Shown: positions 11,605 through 22,672 of the stretch, one piece after another
How positions within the stretch are numbered: the first letter of the stretch is position 1
How the letters are laid out: each line of letters starts with the position of its first letter
From: Typha latifolia
Taxonomy: Eukaryota; Streptophyta; Magnoliopsida; Poales; Typhaceae
Direction: 5' to 3'
Assembly (NCBI GenBank): GCA_019914945.1
Contig: CM034110.1
Location: forward strand, 2,547,001-2,611,000
Length of the DNA stretch: 64,000 bases
Notes under the pieces: generated by a model
Told to the model about the DNA's origin: nothing
Seen by the model: only the letters and a program-made list of their open reading frames with translations
Database searches by the model: none
Position numbers and translations under genes: made by a program

Positions 11605-11840
11605 CATTGGTGTGCACGCCCAAGGGATAGGTCCACCCCAAACCCTTCGGCATCCTCCTCTTCAACCTGTTCAGTGCTTGGTGGAGTCGATAGTTTCGAC
11701 AGTGGACTTGTGTTCTCGAGTAGTCGTTGTCGGCGGTTGAACCATGACCGTTGAAGTCTCCCTAGGTACTCTTGCTGCTATCCCTCGTGTAGTTATCATC
11801 TGGTCTGAGGATAACAATAGCTCTAATTCCAAATTATTAC
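11605..11840 (-). pseudogene. gag N-terminal and leader fragment, family B
   Basis: The reverse complement matches 25152-25340 on the plus strand: a degenerate PBS (TTTGGAATTAGAGC), then codons for TTRG-A-ARV and a gag start region. It belongs to the 5' end of a minus-strand family B element whose 5' LTR is at 11841-12292. It is truncated on the left against the family C leader. Confidence 0.65.
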
Positions 11841-12292
11841 GGACCGACTAAAGAAGATCTCCAACAAGGGAGTGTAGGCTTCAATTAGGGTGAATGATGG
11901 TTGATGGAGAGGAAGAAAGGAGGGATAATGGCGGTGGTGATAGTGAATGGAGATTAATTTACTTCTACTCGTAGATTATCTTACTTTTACTCCTAAGAAA
12001 AATTCAAAGCTAGAATAATTTATCAATAATTGGATGCTTAATAAGGGAGCCCAACCCCTCTATATATAGAGGTCGGGCACAATGAGTCCCATTAATTGGA
12101 CTTGTCTTAAATGCTTACTTGACTTAACTAGACATGCCTTAAGGGCAGTCATGACTTATTTTGACTTGCCTTAATGGCTCACATGACCAAACTAGACTTG
12201 CTTACATGATAGAATAATTAAAGGATAAATAGACTTGATCAATCGAGCCCAATGCCCTCGTGAATCTATCCGATCAAATCCCGATCACATCA
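11841..12292 (-). repeat. LTR, family B (5' LTR, minus strand)
   Basis: The minus-strand start TGATGTGATC lies at 12292. It contains the TATA region CTCTATATATAGAGG (about 12056-12072). It lies between a family C H2C2 fragment on the right and its own gag start on the left. It is shorter than the copy at 3094-3615. Confidence 0.75.
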
Positions 12293-12517
12293 TCTCTGTC
12301 TTCGCCCTTTGGCATATTTTACACTCCTGTACATATTGCTTCACATCAGGTCTCATTGATGCCTAGGCGTAGTTCTGAGCCATCCACTTGTCAGTGTAGA
12401 GTGTGACTTCGTGTCCCACAGCAGGTGAGTCATGAAAGTGGAAGATCAAGGTCCATTGAAGCTCTAGACGCACGGGTACTCAAATTTGTCCATTTCAAGT
12501 TTGGGTTGGCTTGATGG
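12293..12517 (-). pseudogene. H2C2 integrase-proximal fragment, family C type
   Basis: Minus-strand reading gives FHDSPAVGHEVTLYTDKW and RPDVKQYVQECKICQRAK, the His/His and Cys/Cys pairs of the gypsy H2C2 domain. On its 5' side it is joined directly to leader sequence, so gag, protease, RT and RNase H are deleted. It is cut on the 3' side by LTR B. Confidence 0.7.
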
Positions 12518-12521
12518 ATCT

Positions 12522-12562
12522 TGATAGGCTCTAATACCAGATTGATAAGCTCTGATACCAAT
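12522..12562 (-). repeat. Tandem primer-binding sites next to LTR C
   Basis: Minus-strand PBS copies lie at 12549-12560 (GCTCTGATACCA on the plus strand) and 12527-12539 (GGCTCTAATACCA), separated by GATTGATAA. They abut the LTR terminus at 12563. This is the same duplication pattern seen at family A LTR ends. Confidence 0.8.
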
Positions 12563-13164
12563 TGATGGGTTCTTGTACCAAAAGGTCGAGTACGGAATAA
12601 TTCCCTTAAGATTTGAATTTATTGTAGAAAGAAGTTCGCACAATTGTGGGAAAATATTTTTCAAATATTCTCCGGTAGTCAGAAAATTACGAAATTAAGT
12701 GGATTCGATTAGTAACTTCCTGATCCACAACTTTTGTATTTACGTCATTTACAGATTCAGAATGCAACTGGGACAAAAATATGGAATAACGTGGGTGATG
12801 GTGGTGGTGACAATAGAGTGGATGTTAGAGTTATGGATGGGTACATGTATATAGATGCTAGCCAACAAGTCCTAAAATAATAAGTATTCCTAATTCCAGA
12901 GGATTCTCGCCAATCGCGTTCGAACGCACAAAAGACGTTCTCTGTATGCGAACGCGATGCAGGCGTTCGAATACGAGTGTTCGAACTCGCTTGACTACAT
13001 TCGAACGCACAATATGCGTTCTCTGTATTTGCAAACCTGATGCAGGCGTTCGCAAGGGCGTTCGAACACGACCCCACCTGCGTTCGAATGTGACTTACAG
13101 GAAATTTATTTTAGTGAAAATAAACAACTAATGCAGCAAGAATAGATCCTAACTAAACGTATCA
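12563..13164 (-). repeat. LTR, family C (minus strand)
   Basis: Minus-strand sense starts TGATACGTTTAG at 13164 and ends GGTACAAGAACCCATCA at 12563. The palindrome array GCGTTCGAACGC and relatives spans about 12915-13090. It is inserted in the post-RNase H spacer of the pol at 13165-14043. Confidence 0.85.
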
Positions 13165-14043
13165 GATCTCTACCCAACTCCTCCAGGAACTGAACCACCT
13201 CTTGATCATCGTCTCCAGCCTTCCTCAAATGTTCAAAGAAAGGAAAATATGGAATTGAAAATGCCTCAAGCTCCCTAGTCTCGATCAACGCGATAAAGTC
13301 ATTAGCGACTCAGTTTTAGTTCCTCTTTTATACACCTGCTCGTAGTCAAATCCAAGAAGCTTTGTAACCCATTTTCACTGGGCCAGAGCCACTGCTTCAA
13401 AAAGAATTGCAAGCTCTGCTAGTCGGTTTGAATAGTAAATCGCCGCACAATGAGGTAATATCATTGTTTAGCAAGAGCATACAAACTGGCAAGCATCTCT
13501 CGCTCGTATGTCGACAATTGCCTTGATATTTCAGATAATGCTTTGTTGAGGTAAGCCAGGGACCTCTTTTTTTGCATCAAGATGGTTCCATTCCTTGTAT
13601 CGAAAGCATCACATTCAACCACAAAAGGCATACCGAAATCAAGTAGTGCCAAAACCGGCACCAACACCATAGTAGCTTTTTTAACTCCTCAAATGCCTTG
13701 ATTGCCTTCTCAGTCCAACAAAATCCTCCTTTTTCGAGTAAGGCAATCAAAAAGGTAGTGATCTTGCCATAGTTGGTGACGAATTGGTGATAGTAGCCTG
13801 TCAGCCCCAAGAATCCCTTAACCTCGCGCGGGTTTGTAGATTGCGGCCAGCCCACCATACATTCGATCTTCGTCGGATTGGCTTCTACTCCATTTGCTGA
13901 ATTAATATGGCCCAAGTATTCAATTCTTGGCTATCTCCAAAGGCACTTGTTCATCTTTACCTTCAATTAGCTCTTGATACAACTCAGTCAAATTGGATTC
14001 ATTTGCAACACAATGGGCTCAAGTACCTTTTTGGAAGCTGCCT
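13165..14043 (-). pseudogene. Gypsy pol remnant: RT C-terminus, RNase H, spacer
   Basis: The spacer at 13165-13300 reads ELEAFSIPYFPFFEHLRKAG. RNase H at about 13440-13670 reads FVVECDAFDTRNGTILMQ and TYEREMLASLYALAK, and the usual DASG is altered to DAFD. The RT connection at 13577-13915 reads GHINSANGVEANPTKIE and GFLGLTGYYHQFVTNYGKI. Beyond about 13930 the RT thumb LKVKMNKCLW continues to the solo LTR at 14044. The pol resumes at 14574. Confidence 0.85.
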
Positions 14044-14573
14044 TGTTAGTTGAGTCATGAACTCATCACTACTAAATATTGACTCAATTTATTAATTGGT
14101 AAATTGAGAATAGTTGAGTCAATTAATTATTTTAGTTGAGTCATGAGATGTATGGTGAATCGGAGTTTGACTTGGACTAGTCGACTTACATTAATTGATC
14201 GAGTCCTTATCTCAGTCAGGCTAAGGTGAGCCTTTATAAATATGTAGAGGAAACCCTATGAGCATTATCCGATTATTGGAGCATTGTCGCCCCTACCTCT
14301 CTCTCATCTATATCTCTAGCCATTAGCTCTCCTTCCTCCTCCCACCTTGCCTATCATGCTATCTCTTCTAGCTTCTAATGCCCCTCTTTTATATCCTTTA
14401 CTCCTCCCTCTTCTTCTAATATCTCTACCATTGCCCTAAGCTCTCCACCACCATCATCCCTATCAGTGCCACCTTATCGCTGTCAGCCTACCACCACCAT
14501 ACCTCACCTAGAAGTCTGTGCCCCACCCACGAATCCCAAATCCTGTGCAGAATTGAATCCGACAGGTCTAACA
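14044..14573 (+). repeat. Solo LTR, family G
   Basis: Starts TGTTAGTTGAGTC and ends GACAGGTCTAACA, with inverted termini TGTTAG / CTAACA. It contains a TATA-like CTTTATAAATATG at about 14232-14244, which sets the plus orientation. RT sequence resumes on both sides. Flanks TGCCT and TGCTG are only partly alike, so a target duplication is not proven. No GTTCGAAC palindromes. No coding sequence. Confidence 0.7.
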
Positions 14574-14955
14574 TGCTGCAAGTGCTCACTCTGTGTCCTG
14601 CTATACACAAGTATTTTGCTAAAAATCACAAGTATGTACTACAACAAAAATGAGCGAAAGATATTGTTCATAAGCCCTTAGAAAGTTGGCGGTGCTTTGG
14701 TGAGACAAAATGGCATGACCTGAAACTCATAATGCCAATCATGAGCTAGAAATGCCATCTTGTATATATCCGCTGGATCGACCCTGTTTTGGTGATGAAC
14801 TCAAGTCGAGCTTACTAAAATAGGTCGACCCTATAAGTTCTCCTAGCAACTCGTCAATAACTGGCCATTGCATTCAAAGCCCGATAGTCCATGCAAAATC
14901 TCTAGCTTCTGTCTTTCCTGCACACTAGCAACATCAGCGAGGAGAAGGCACTTCG
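14574..14955 (-). pseudogene. RT domain remnant (same pol as 13165-14043)
   Basis: Minus-strand sequence gives DYRALNA, YFSKLDL-like, YEFQVMPFCLTKAPPTF and YILVIFSKILVYSR. The last motif should be YxDD. Here the catalytic pair reads FSK, so the RT is dead regardless of its frameshifts. It is interrupted on the right by solo LTR E in the sequence SSPVLLVRKKD. Confidence 0.85.
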
Positions 14956-15200
14956 TGTAACAACCTATTCTTAGAAAAAATAATAAATAAATAAAATAAA
15001 ATAAAATATTGCATGGCACGACGTGGCTGGCCACAATGTGACCTGCCTCGCGCCATGCTGGGTGGCACGAGTTGAGGGTGCCACGCACCCCGAGCTGCCA
15101 GCCCGACCAATCAGACTGGGCCAGCTAGCTTCAGTTGGCTCGTTGGCGCCACAGCCGTAGCGCCGACGCCCCCACCACCTTCTCTCTCTCTCTCTTTAAA

Positions 15201-15233
<33 letters not shown>

Positions 15234-18200
15234 ATGTCTCTCTCTCTCTCTCTTGGTCACCCTCTCACTCTACTCTCCCTCACACTCTCTTTCTCCCCTG
15301 GAACCACTGACGTCGATGAGCTCTCTCTCTTTCTCTCTTCTTCTCTCTCTCTCTTTCTCTCTTCTTTTCTCTCTCTCTCTCTCTCTTTCTTCGTCCTTAG
15401 CTCAGGTTCGCCAAAGCTGAGCCGAGCCGTTAGCTGACCAACAATAGCCGACGCCCTCCCCGTTGGCCCGGGTCTGCGCCCTCCTTCTCCTTCTCCTCTT
15501 CTTCTTCTTTCTTCTTTCTTCTTCTTCCTCAACTTCTTCTCCTTCTCTTTCTACACTGTGCTGGGCCAAGCCCAGCACTCGTGGCACCACCAGTGTTCTG
15601 TTTTATTTTATTTATCTGATTTATTTAGGTATTTATTTCTTAATTATTGCAAATAGAGTATTTATGAAACACCCACTTCCAAAAATTCACATGTTCTTCA
15701 TGTGGAGCATGTCCACGTGATTCCCACGTGATCGGTCAGTGAAATAATCTCACCAAGTATCTGAATAAGTCAAGAAATACCATAATAATCCAACAATAAT
15801 CCTGAATTATAAAATCACAGGCCTCAACAAGCCTCTAGGTATACAAGGCCATCACAAATTTGCTAAAACATAAATACCCTCGCAGGGGGTAAGTCCAACT
15901 GAAATGATAGAATAAACAAATGCTAAAAATAAGGAATGAATCTGCTACTCCTCGATGTCCGCATCCTCTATAATCATCTCTGAAATATTTCCACTAAAAA
16001 TGGCGGTGAGCACGGGGCCCAGCAAGTAAAATCTAATAATAATCTAAGAATATTACATGATAAGTAAAAATGCAACTCATAACATGTCAGGAAAAAATGC
16101 ACATTATGACTTTTAATAGTTTTCATCATTATAGCTTATTTTACATAGAAATCCACACAGGAGTCGAGTCACAATAACATATCTCACATAGCATCATAAA
16201 AATCGAGGGGGACTAGTCAACTAGCGGTATTATTGCCCATACATGCCTGGCAACGCTGCATATGACCGGTTGTCTGTGGCCATCAGACTAAGGACCCCAG
16301 TCGTAGGCCCATCAACACCATTCTAGTAATTATCGCACAGGGCGAAATCATCACATACGGTTGGTAAAAGCACACAGCTCAATAGACGCCCTGACCCTGC
16401 GTCCTCGGGTACCGCTAGAACTACAATCCTTTCCTCTCAATCATCTTTCTAATATCATACTAGTCAAGTCTCCAACTATGGCAGTGTAATCACCTGAATG
16501 CTCCACCTGCTACCGACCTCAGGTGTAGGCCGCTAATATGATACTATATAATATACACTCTACCCCTAACCCCGGGTTGAGTAGGTAAAAGGGCACTGCC
16601 TAACTGGGACTTGACTAATAGTGATACGTGCACGTGGTGCCATGATTTCTATTATTTAATTAACATAATCATCACAATAACAGATATTATAAACAAACAT
16701 ATAGTCTATCATACATGTGCATTAAGTGATAAATAATACAAGTAAGAACTGACATGTAATTAAATGCAAATATGAGATGTCATATAAGATTCATAAGAAA
16801 ATGACATTTAACTATCACAGGTAAGATATCACATAAGCATGCATTTTTAAAGATTATTATAAAATTCTACTCGCCTGGGGTATTTCTGGAATCCGTCTTA
16901 CTCTCCTATTCAGTCGGCTCTTCTTGAATTTCAAGATCCTTCCCGCACAATGCTGAATCTAATAATTTATAAAATAAACATAAAATTAATGGACTTATAA
17001 ACTAACTATCTTGTTGTGTATATTTATGTTTGATTCTCTAGGTCTGAGGTATTATTTGTCCGAATTTAAAATTATAATGGTCATTAGAGTAGTTCACATT
17101 GTAAATGTGAAGATAATTGAGAAGACTAAAAGATTCAAATACTATTTTAATTTTGTATAGCCCCTAATTTATTAATAACATGGTTGAGAAAAATTATAAT
17201 AATTACAATTTAGGTAGCTAACAGAATTTAAGAAAAATAACAGACTCAAAATTAATTAGACTAGGGTTAAATGTTAAAGATTGGGCTGAGTTCAAGGCCC
17301 AGCAAATTAAGTGAGAGTGAGAGAGAGACAGTGGGCTGTAGACCTACATGCAGCCCACTGGACCAGAGATAATGGACTGGGCTCAAGAGCCTAGTCAGAC
17401 AACAGATAAGGAGGCCACCAGAAACCAAGGGGTGGACTGGGCTCTAGAGCCCAGTCCACCGAGACCTTTTTAAAAAACGGGGGGTGGACTTGGGCTGCAA
17501 CGCAGCCCACCGAGAGAGAGAGCGGTGGGGGCCCAACCTCCACCCACTCCTCGTCTCCTTGATAGAGAAGGAGAAACAGAGGAGAAGGGGGTTGTTGCCG
17601 GTGATGATGACCGGGTACCGGGCATTGACTGTGCACAGTGGTCTAGTATGATGATGACATATAGAGCAGATATTGATGACTGAGATGTTAAGAAATGTAT
17701 GTGATTTCATTATCATCTGGTTACCTAATTATCGAGTGGTAAATATATATCATATATGGTTGTATTTGGTACAATAGCATGGTCATGGTCGATATGCATC
17801 ATGTCTTATATTTTAGAGAGAGTTATGATGATAGTATGACATGGTGATCTATTTATTCATTGTCGAGGATTATATATTTTTATTACTTATGACATGTTAT
17901 CTACTTTTCATTTATATATTATTGAGGATACATTTATATACTCATTCATGACATGATGCTCTTTTTGATTCATATTATCCAATACATAATTTACTCTCTA
18001 TTTGGCATCACTAATTCGGGGTAAGGTCTATTCAGTGAGCCTTTTGCTCATGACTCTCTTTATTTCTTTTCTAACTCCCTCAGATATGTGGTACGTGATA
18101 GCAACTTGAGATATCCTGAGAAGATATTTTAGATTGATGAGGTGAGTTATAGGTGCGCGACGATATAGATGATAATTTGTATAGAAATTGAGTTATATCA

Positions 18201-18593
18201 TTGTTTGTTATATTTGTACTTTATTATATCAGACAATAATTTGTATAATACACATCAGATTATAGTGTACTCGTGTATTTGTTGTTTAGTTGTATCTTGA
18301 TGGTTTGTTGTGGCCTATGTAGGTCCTGCTAGATTATGTAGTGGTCTAGTGTATATTATTGTGGACTTAGATATTCATATATTAACAGGTTTATTTGGTT
18401 GATAGTATGATTTATTTGGTGTTGGATTATGTGAGAATGGATATGTTAGCAGGTATTATTTCATAATGTCATGATTATATGTGCACAGGAGTGCATCTAT
18501 GCGTGACGGGCCCTGACCGTCCTATCGCGTGAGGCGCACGTGCCGTATGGGTGCATGTGTGTGCACATGCCCGTGCCAGACAGGGGCGTTACA
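14956..18593 (+). repeat. Solo LTR, family E (Tekay/Del-like, 3.6 kb)
   Basis: Starts TGTAACAACC and ends GGGGCGTTACA, with inverted termini TGTAAC / GTTACA. It is flanked by CTTCG (14951-14955) and CTTTG (18594-18598), a 5-bp duplication with one mismatch, inside an RT reading frame. Orientation is taken from the minus copy at 30562, where the same start follows a polypurine tract. No coding capacity: the readable frames at 15135-15590 and 17391-17716 are low-complexity or antisense noise. Parts recur at 30005-30562, 44730-46379 and 56923-59824. Confidence 0.85.
15180..15395. repeat. CT-rich low-complexity tract
   Basis: Long CT/TCTT runs within LTR E, also present as GA runs in the inverted E copies at about 30180-30250 and 59640-59705. 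It produces Ser/Leu-rich spurious frames. Confidence 0.9.
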
Positions 18594-18648
18594 CTTTGGC
18601 TTGGTTGAATAATGCCTTGCTCGAGCATCTCCTTGACTATCTTGATAA
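18594..18648 (-). pseudogene. RT fragment continuing the interrupted pol
   Basis: The reverse complement encodes EMLEQGIIQPS, the RT motif expected just upstream of the break at 14955. It is cut on the right by family B LTR at 18649. Confidence 0.8.
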
Positions 18649-19143
18649 TGATGTGATTTAAGTCTGATTAGATCGATTCATGGGGAATTGGGCTTGATTG
18701 ATCGAGTTTATTTATCCTTTAATTATTTTATGATGTTAGCCCTTTAGGCAAGTCTAATTTAGTCATGTAAGCCATTAAGACAAGTCCTAATAAGTCATGA
18801 AAGCTCTTAATGTAAATCTAGTTAAGTCAAATAAGCCTTTAAGGAAAGTCCAATTAAATAATGTAAACCTTTAAGGCAAATCCTAATTCAAGTTGTGTTA
18901 GCATTTAGGGCTAGTTCTAGTAGGACTCATTATACCCGACCTCTATATATAGAGGGGCTAGACTTAAGATTATCTTAGGAGTAAGAGTAAGATAATCTAG
19001 GAATAGTAGTACAATAATTCTCCCTTCTCCACCACCATCGCCCATTGACTCTCTCTCCACAATACTCCTTCCTTCGCTACCACCATCGCCGAGATCCACC
19101 ACCTTCTTTCATCTCCATCAATCACTATTCAGCCTAATGAAAG
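18649..19143 (+). repeat. LTR, family B (5' LTR, first part)
   Basis: Starts TGATGTGATT, with a TATA region CTCTATATATAGAGG at about 18940-18955. It is interrupted at 19144 by element A1 (target GAAAG/AAAAG) and resumes at 25105. The LTR belongs to the plus-strand gag at 25186-30004. Confidence 0.8.
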
Positions 19144-19961
19144 TGATACGATTCGAACTTCACCGATGTCATCTCGCGCATGGATTCACTTTAGGGGTGT
19201 CTTTGTTTCTTATTTTAATATTTAATTCCTAAGAAAATAAGTTTTCTTTAAGTCACGATCGAACGCGGGTGGAGTGCGTTCGAACGCGGTTGTGAACGCC
19301 TACATCACGTCCAGAGAGTGTGAATTATGCATTCGAACGCGCTGTGAATGCCTGTATCGCGTTCACAAATCTAGAGAAGTGGGAAACAAGTGCGTTCGGC
19401 CGCGCGTTCGCAAATCCAGATAAGAGCGAACTAGGTTTGTTCAAACGCGAGCGGGCGCATTCGAACACGATCAGCGATAATGTATTGTTTATAGTTAATT
19501 TTGAATTATTTGGTTAGCCTCTAAAAGATATGGATGGCAACCATAGAGTCATTATTGGAGAATTGAGTTTTGCCTCCTTTGTCTTCTTCGCTCTCGTTCT
19601 CTCAATCCCCAGAGACGCCGCTTCTAACCTCCCTCGACCGGCTAATCACCCTAGTCCCTTAGGGGTGGCCCTCTCCTCCCCGTTCTTCCAATCTATCCAA
19701 CACTTGCCCTAATCCCTTCCATCAAACATAACCCTTCCACCAGCACTTTTCATCGGTGCCACCATGTTAATGCCGGTCTACCACCATCAGCTAGGATCTC
19801 GTGCCTCCATCCACGGATCCTGATCAAACCCCTCGACATTCGTCCACTAATCAGACGATATCTCGAGATTCCCACATCCGATTCACCTGAAACTTGATTT
19901 TTTGGAAAGATCTTTTCCGGGGCTACAAATCGAACCCTAGCCGAAAGGGGAGATCGTATCA
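19144..19961 (+). repeat. 5' LTR of A1
   Basis: TGATACGATTCGAACTTCACC start, GATCGTATCA end. The GTTCGAAC array lies at about 19256-19475. A degenerate TATA-like CTCTAAAAGATATGG follows near 19519. The 3' end lacks about 110 bp that are present before the end of the 3' LTR. Confidence 0.9.
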
Positions 19962-19964
19962 AGT

Positions 19965-19977
19965 TGGTATCAGAGCC
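19965..19977 (+). other. Primer-binding site of A1
   Basis: TGGTATCAGAGCC, three bases after the LTR end, complementary to tRNA-iMet. Confidence 0.9.
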
Positions 19978-20663
19978 ACCGTTCCTCGGACACGCGCTTC
20001 CTATGATGACAACCAGAGCCATAGCTGCACTAAGAGATGATGAAGAAGAGACTCTCCCAATAGAGGAGGGGGAAACGATTGCGGGGACTTCCACTCGCGG
20101 AACCACCTGATCTAATCGGAATACGGAAGAACCTAGTGTTCAAGCCGTGTTGGGGTCTCTTTTCGAACAAATGGACATTAACAACCAGATGATGATGGAG
20201 ATGATGCGGGAATTATGGGCGATGAGGGAAGCCATGGCGAACGGGAACGCACCCTCGACCCCATGACGCGAGTCCCCTCCCATGAACACACCGCTACTGC
20301 CACCACCCTATGGGCAAAGGCAAGCAAGGATGGTTCCACCAGGCCCAGTTGTAAGTGAACCCATCCGACGAGCGAACCACTATGGAGATCACCTTGGAGA
20401 TCAAGATCCGTTGGTGGGTTAATACGATCCAGAACCATGGCGAGTTAATCAAAACCGAAGGAGGGATCATCAACCCTTCATGGTGCATCCTCCTCCGGTT
20501 AGACAAGGACTTGGACATGATCCAGAATGAGACAACAGCATCCGTGGACAAATCGTGCGTCTCAAAATTTTCAAGATCAAAGGTGGCGATCCGATCGATT
20601 TGTTGTATAGGGCAGAGCAATTCTTCGCATACCAAGGTACGGCGGAAGAATACAAGGTGATGC

Positions 20664-20789
20664 TGATACGGTCTTCTCTTTGGGGCTAAGGCTCTGATAC
20701 CAGATTGATACGGTCTTCTCTTTGGGGCTAAGGCTCTGATACCAGATTGATACGATCTTCTCTTTGGGGCTAAGGCTCTGATACCAGCT
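20664..20789 (-). repeat. Three 42-bp tandem units of LTR terminus + PBS
   Basis: Each unit on the plus strand runs TGATACG(G/A)TCTTC...AAGGCTCTGATACCAG(A/C)T, that is, an LTR terminus plus the PBS complement. The units are nearly identical, and their outermost edge is the integration edge defined by the GATGC duplication. Confidence 0.95.
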
Positions 20790-21483
20790 TGTTACGATCT
20801 GGCATGGAACTTTGAAATTAGATCCCAAAATATTCTGTCATCGGATCGACGTGAGATTTTTATATGTTGTAGCCTCGTAAAAGAGCTTTCCAACAAATCT
20901 AGTTACAGGCTAATCGGAGTTTGGGATCTCGAGATATCGTTCGTTTAGTGGACGAACGTCAGGATGCTCTGTTTTGGATTCGTGGATGGAGGCACGAGAT
21001 CCTAGGTAATGGTGGATGGTGGTGGACCGGCGTTAATGTGGTGGCACCAGTGAAAAGTGATGGTGGAACGGTTGTGGTTGATGGAAGGATTAGGGCAAGT
21101 GTTGGATAGATTGGACGAAAGGGGAGAAGAGGGCCACCCCTAAGGGACTAGGGTGATTAGCCGGACGAGGGAGGTTAGAAGCGGCGTCGCCGGGGATTGA
21201 GAGAACGGGAGCGAAGAAGACGAAGGAGGCAAGGCAAAACTCAATCTCAATAATCAATAATCAATTTGGTTGCCTACCACATCCTTTTATAGGCTAACCA
21301 ACAACTCAAATTAACCCTAAAAACACAATTTTCGTCGACCGCGTTCGAACTCGCCCGACCGCGTTCGAACGCGACTTACAAAAAACTTATTCTAATGGAA
21401 ATTAAACACTAAAACATGAAATAAAAATACTCCTAAAGTGAATCCATGCTCGAGACGACGTCGGTGAAGTCCGAATCGTATCA
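20664..21483 (-). repeat. Solo LTR of family A nested in A1 gag, with extra LTR-end/PBS repeats
   Basis: Flanked by a perfect 5-bp duplication GATGC (20659-20663 and 21484-21488). Minus-strand sense starts TGATACGATTCGGACTTCACC at 21483 and has a TATA-box region GCCTATAAAAGGATG near 21281-21296. The palindrome array is reduced to two copies (about 21335-21375). The LTR proper ends near 20790 (GATCGTAACA) and is followed by three 42-bp units of PBS plus LTR end, all inside the target duplication. Confidence 0.92.
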
Positions 21484-22270
21484 GATGCTTGTGAGCTTCC
21501 ACCTTGAAGATGCGGCGCTTCATTAGTGTTTGGCAGCCAATGCCACTAAGGCTATCGAAACTTGGGCTGAATTTTATGCCGATATCACGCGGCGATTTGG
21601 AGTGTCGGGGTATGAAGACTTCGATGCTGTCCTCTTAAAGATGGTGCAAAAAACCACGGTTGGGGCATACCAAGAAGAGTTTGAGAGGATAAGTAGCCGA
21701 TGTCAACCCCCATAGACGGATCAGCAACTTCGCAGCAACTTCGCAGCATCTTCATCTCCGGGATGCGGGGTGACATACAAGCCGACGTGAGGGCTTTAAG
21801 GCCTAGAACTTTAAAGGAGGCCTTCGAAGATGCGGTGCTCATGGAAGACAAACATAGGGCTATAAAGTTACACCTGAAATAGAATTGGATGAGCCAAGGA
21901 AGCCACAATCAAGCTGAACCAACCATAGCGGCAGGAAATATTACTGGAGTACCAAGAACCGATGTTGCAATGGTGCCTCCTCGAGCACCCCTAAAGCCAT
22001 CCCAAGATGTGAAGTATGCACCTAGAGGTCCGAGATGAGCACTCACACCTACTCAAGTGGAGGAACGAAGAGCCAAAGGCCTATGCTTTCATTGTGATGA
22101 GAAGTTTGTACCCGGGTATTGCTCCACTAAACCAATGGGATCGGTGAAGCTAATAGATGGATTGGAGGATATGGAGGATGAGTTTGTAGTTGAAAATGAA
22201 GGTGTGGCTGGACATCAAGGAGAAGTAGCTGAGGAGCAACCCATGGAGGACATGATAGCCGAAATCTCCC

Positions 22271-22672
22271 TCCACGCCTATTCGGGGACAACCGCGTCAA
22301 AGACTTTGCGGGTGAACGGTGTAGTCAAGGAAACCACAACTTCATTGACAAGAGGCTCCTTAGGAAGATTGGGTTCGAGTCAGAATCCACGGAAGGATTC
22401 GATGTGATGATTGGAGATGGCACCACATTGAGAGCGGATTTTATTTGTGGAGGTGTGGAATTGAAGGTGCAAGGCCAAACCTTCACATTGGACCTTTATC
22501 TGTTGGCCTTGCGAGGTGCCGACATTGTTTTGGGGACTCAATGCTTTCGAAGCTTGCGGCCCTTGATATTTGATTTTACAAGCCTCACATTAACATTTTG
22601 GAGGAATGACCAGAGAATGCTGCTGGATGGAAGTCAACTGCTGCTTGAACTTCCAAACGAAGGGGACCCAAG
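22271..22672 (+). pseudogene. Protease remnant and PR-RT linker of A1, active site deleted
   Basis: VNGVVKETT is joined directly to NFIDKRLLRKIG (shifted frame). The intervening residues, which contain DTG in the homologue at 52193-52204, are absent. Then come FDVMIGDGTTLRADFICGG, GQTFTLDLYLLALRGADIV, PLIFDFTSLTLTF and LLDGSQ. The reading then passes straight to ELASFSAPTFPFFSDL, the post-RNase H spacer, marking a clean loss of RT plus RNase H at about 22660. Confidence 0.85.

Larger units (their letters stand above)
20003..22270 (+). pseudogene. gag of A1 (interrupted by a solo LTR)
   Basis: ATG at 20003 gives MMTTRAIAALRDDEEETLP, then VLGSLFEQMDINNQMMMEMM. It continues with the capsid start KIFKIKGGDPIDLLYRAEQF up to 20663, and resumes at 21484 (FHLEDAALH, NATKAIETWAEFYADITRRF, VGAYQEEFERISSRC). 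DIQADVRALRPRTLKEAFEDA lies at about 21770-21835. The nucleocapsid knuckle at about 22080-22130 is damaged (CFHCDEKFVPGYCST, the His lost). Several stops occur before the insertion. Acidic residues precede the protease. Confidence 0.85.

Noticed and set aside
17391..17716. Minus-strand frames near 17.5 kb
   Set aside because: Within solo LTR E, no start context or domain, and not conserved in the copy at 44730-46379.
19256..19475. GTTCGAAC palindromes as heat-shock elements
   Set aside because: A heat-shock element needs GAA and TTC blocks separated by two bases. Here TTC and GAA are adjacent (TTCGAA) or four apart (GAACGCGTTC).
19965..19977. tRNA gene fragments suggested by TGGTATCAGAGCC
   Set aside because: Only the 12-13 bases complementary to the tRNA 3' end occur, always beside an LTR: primer-binding sites, not tRNA genes.
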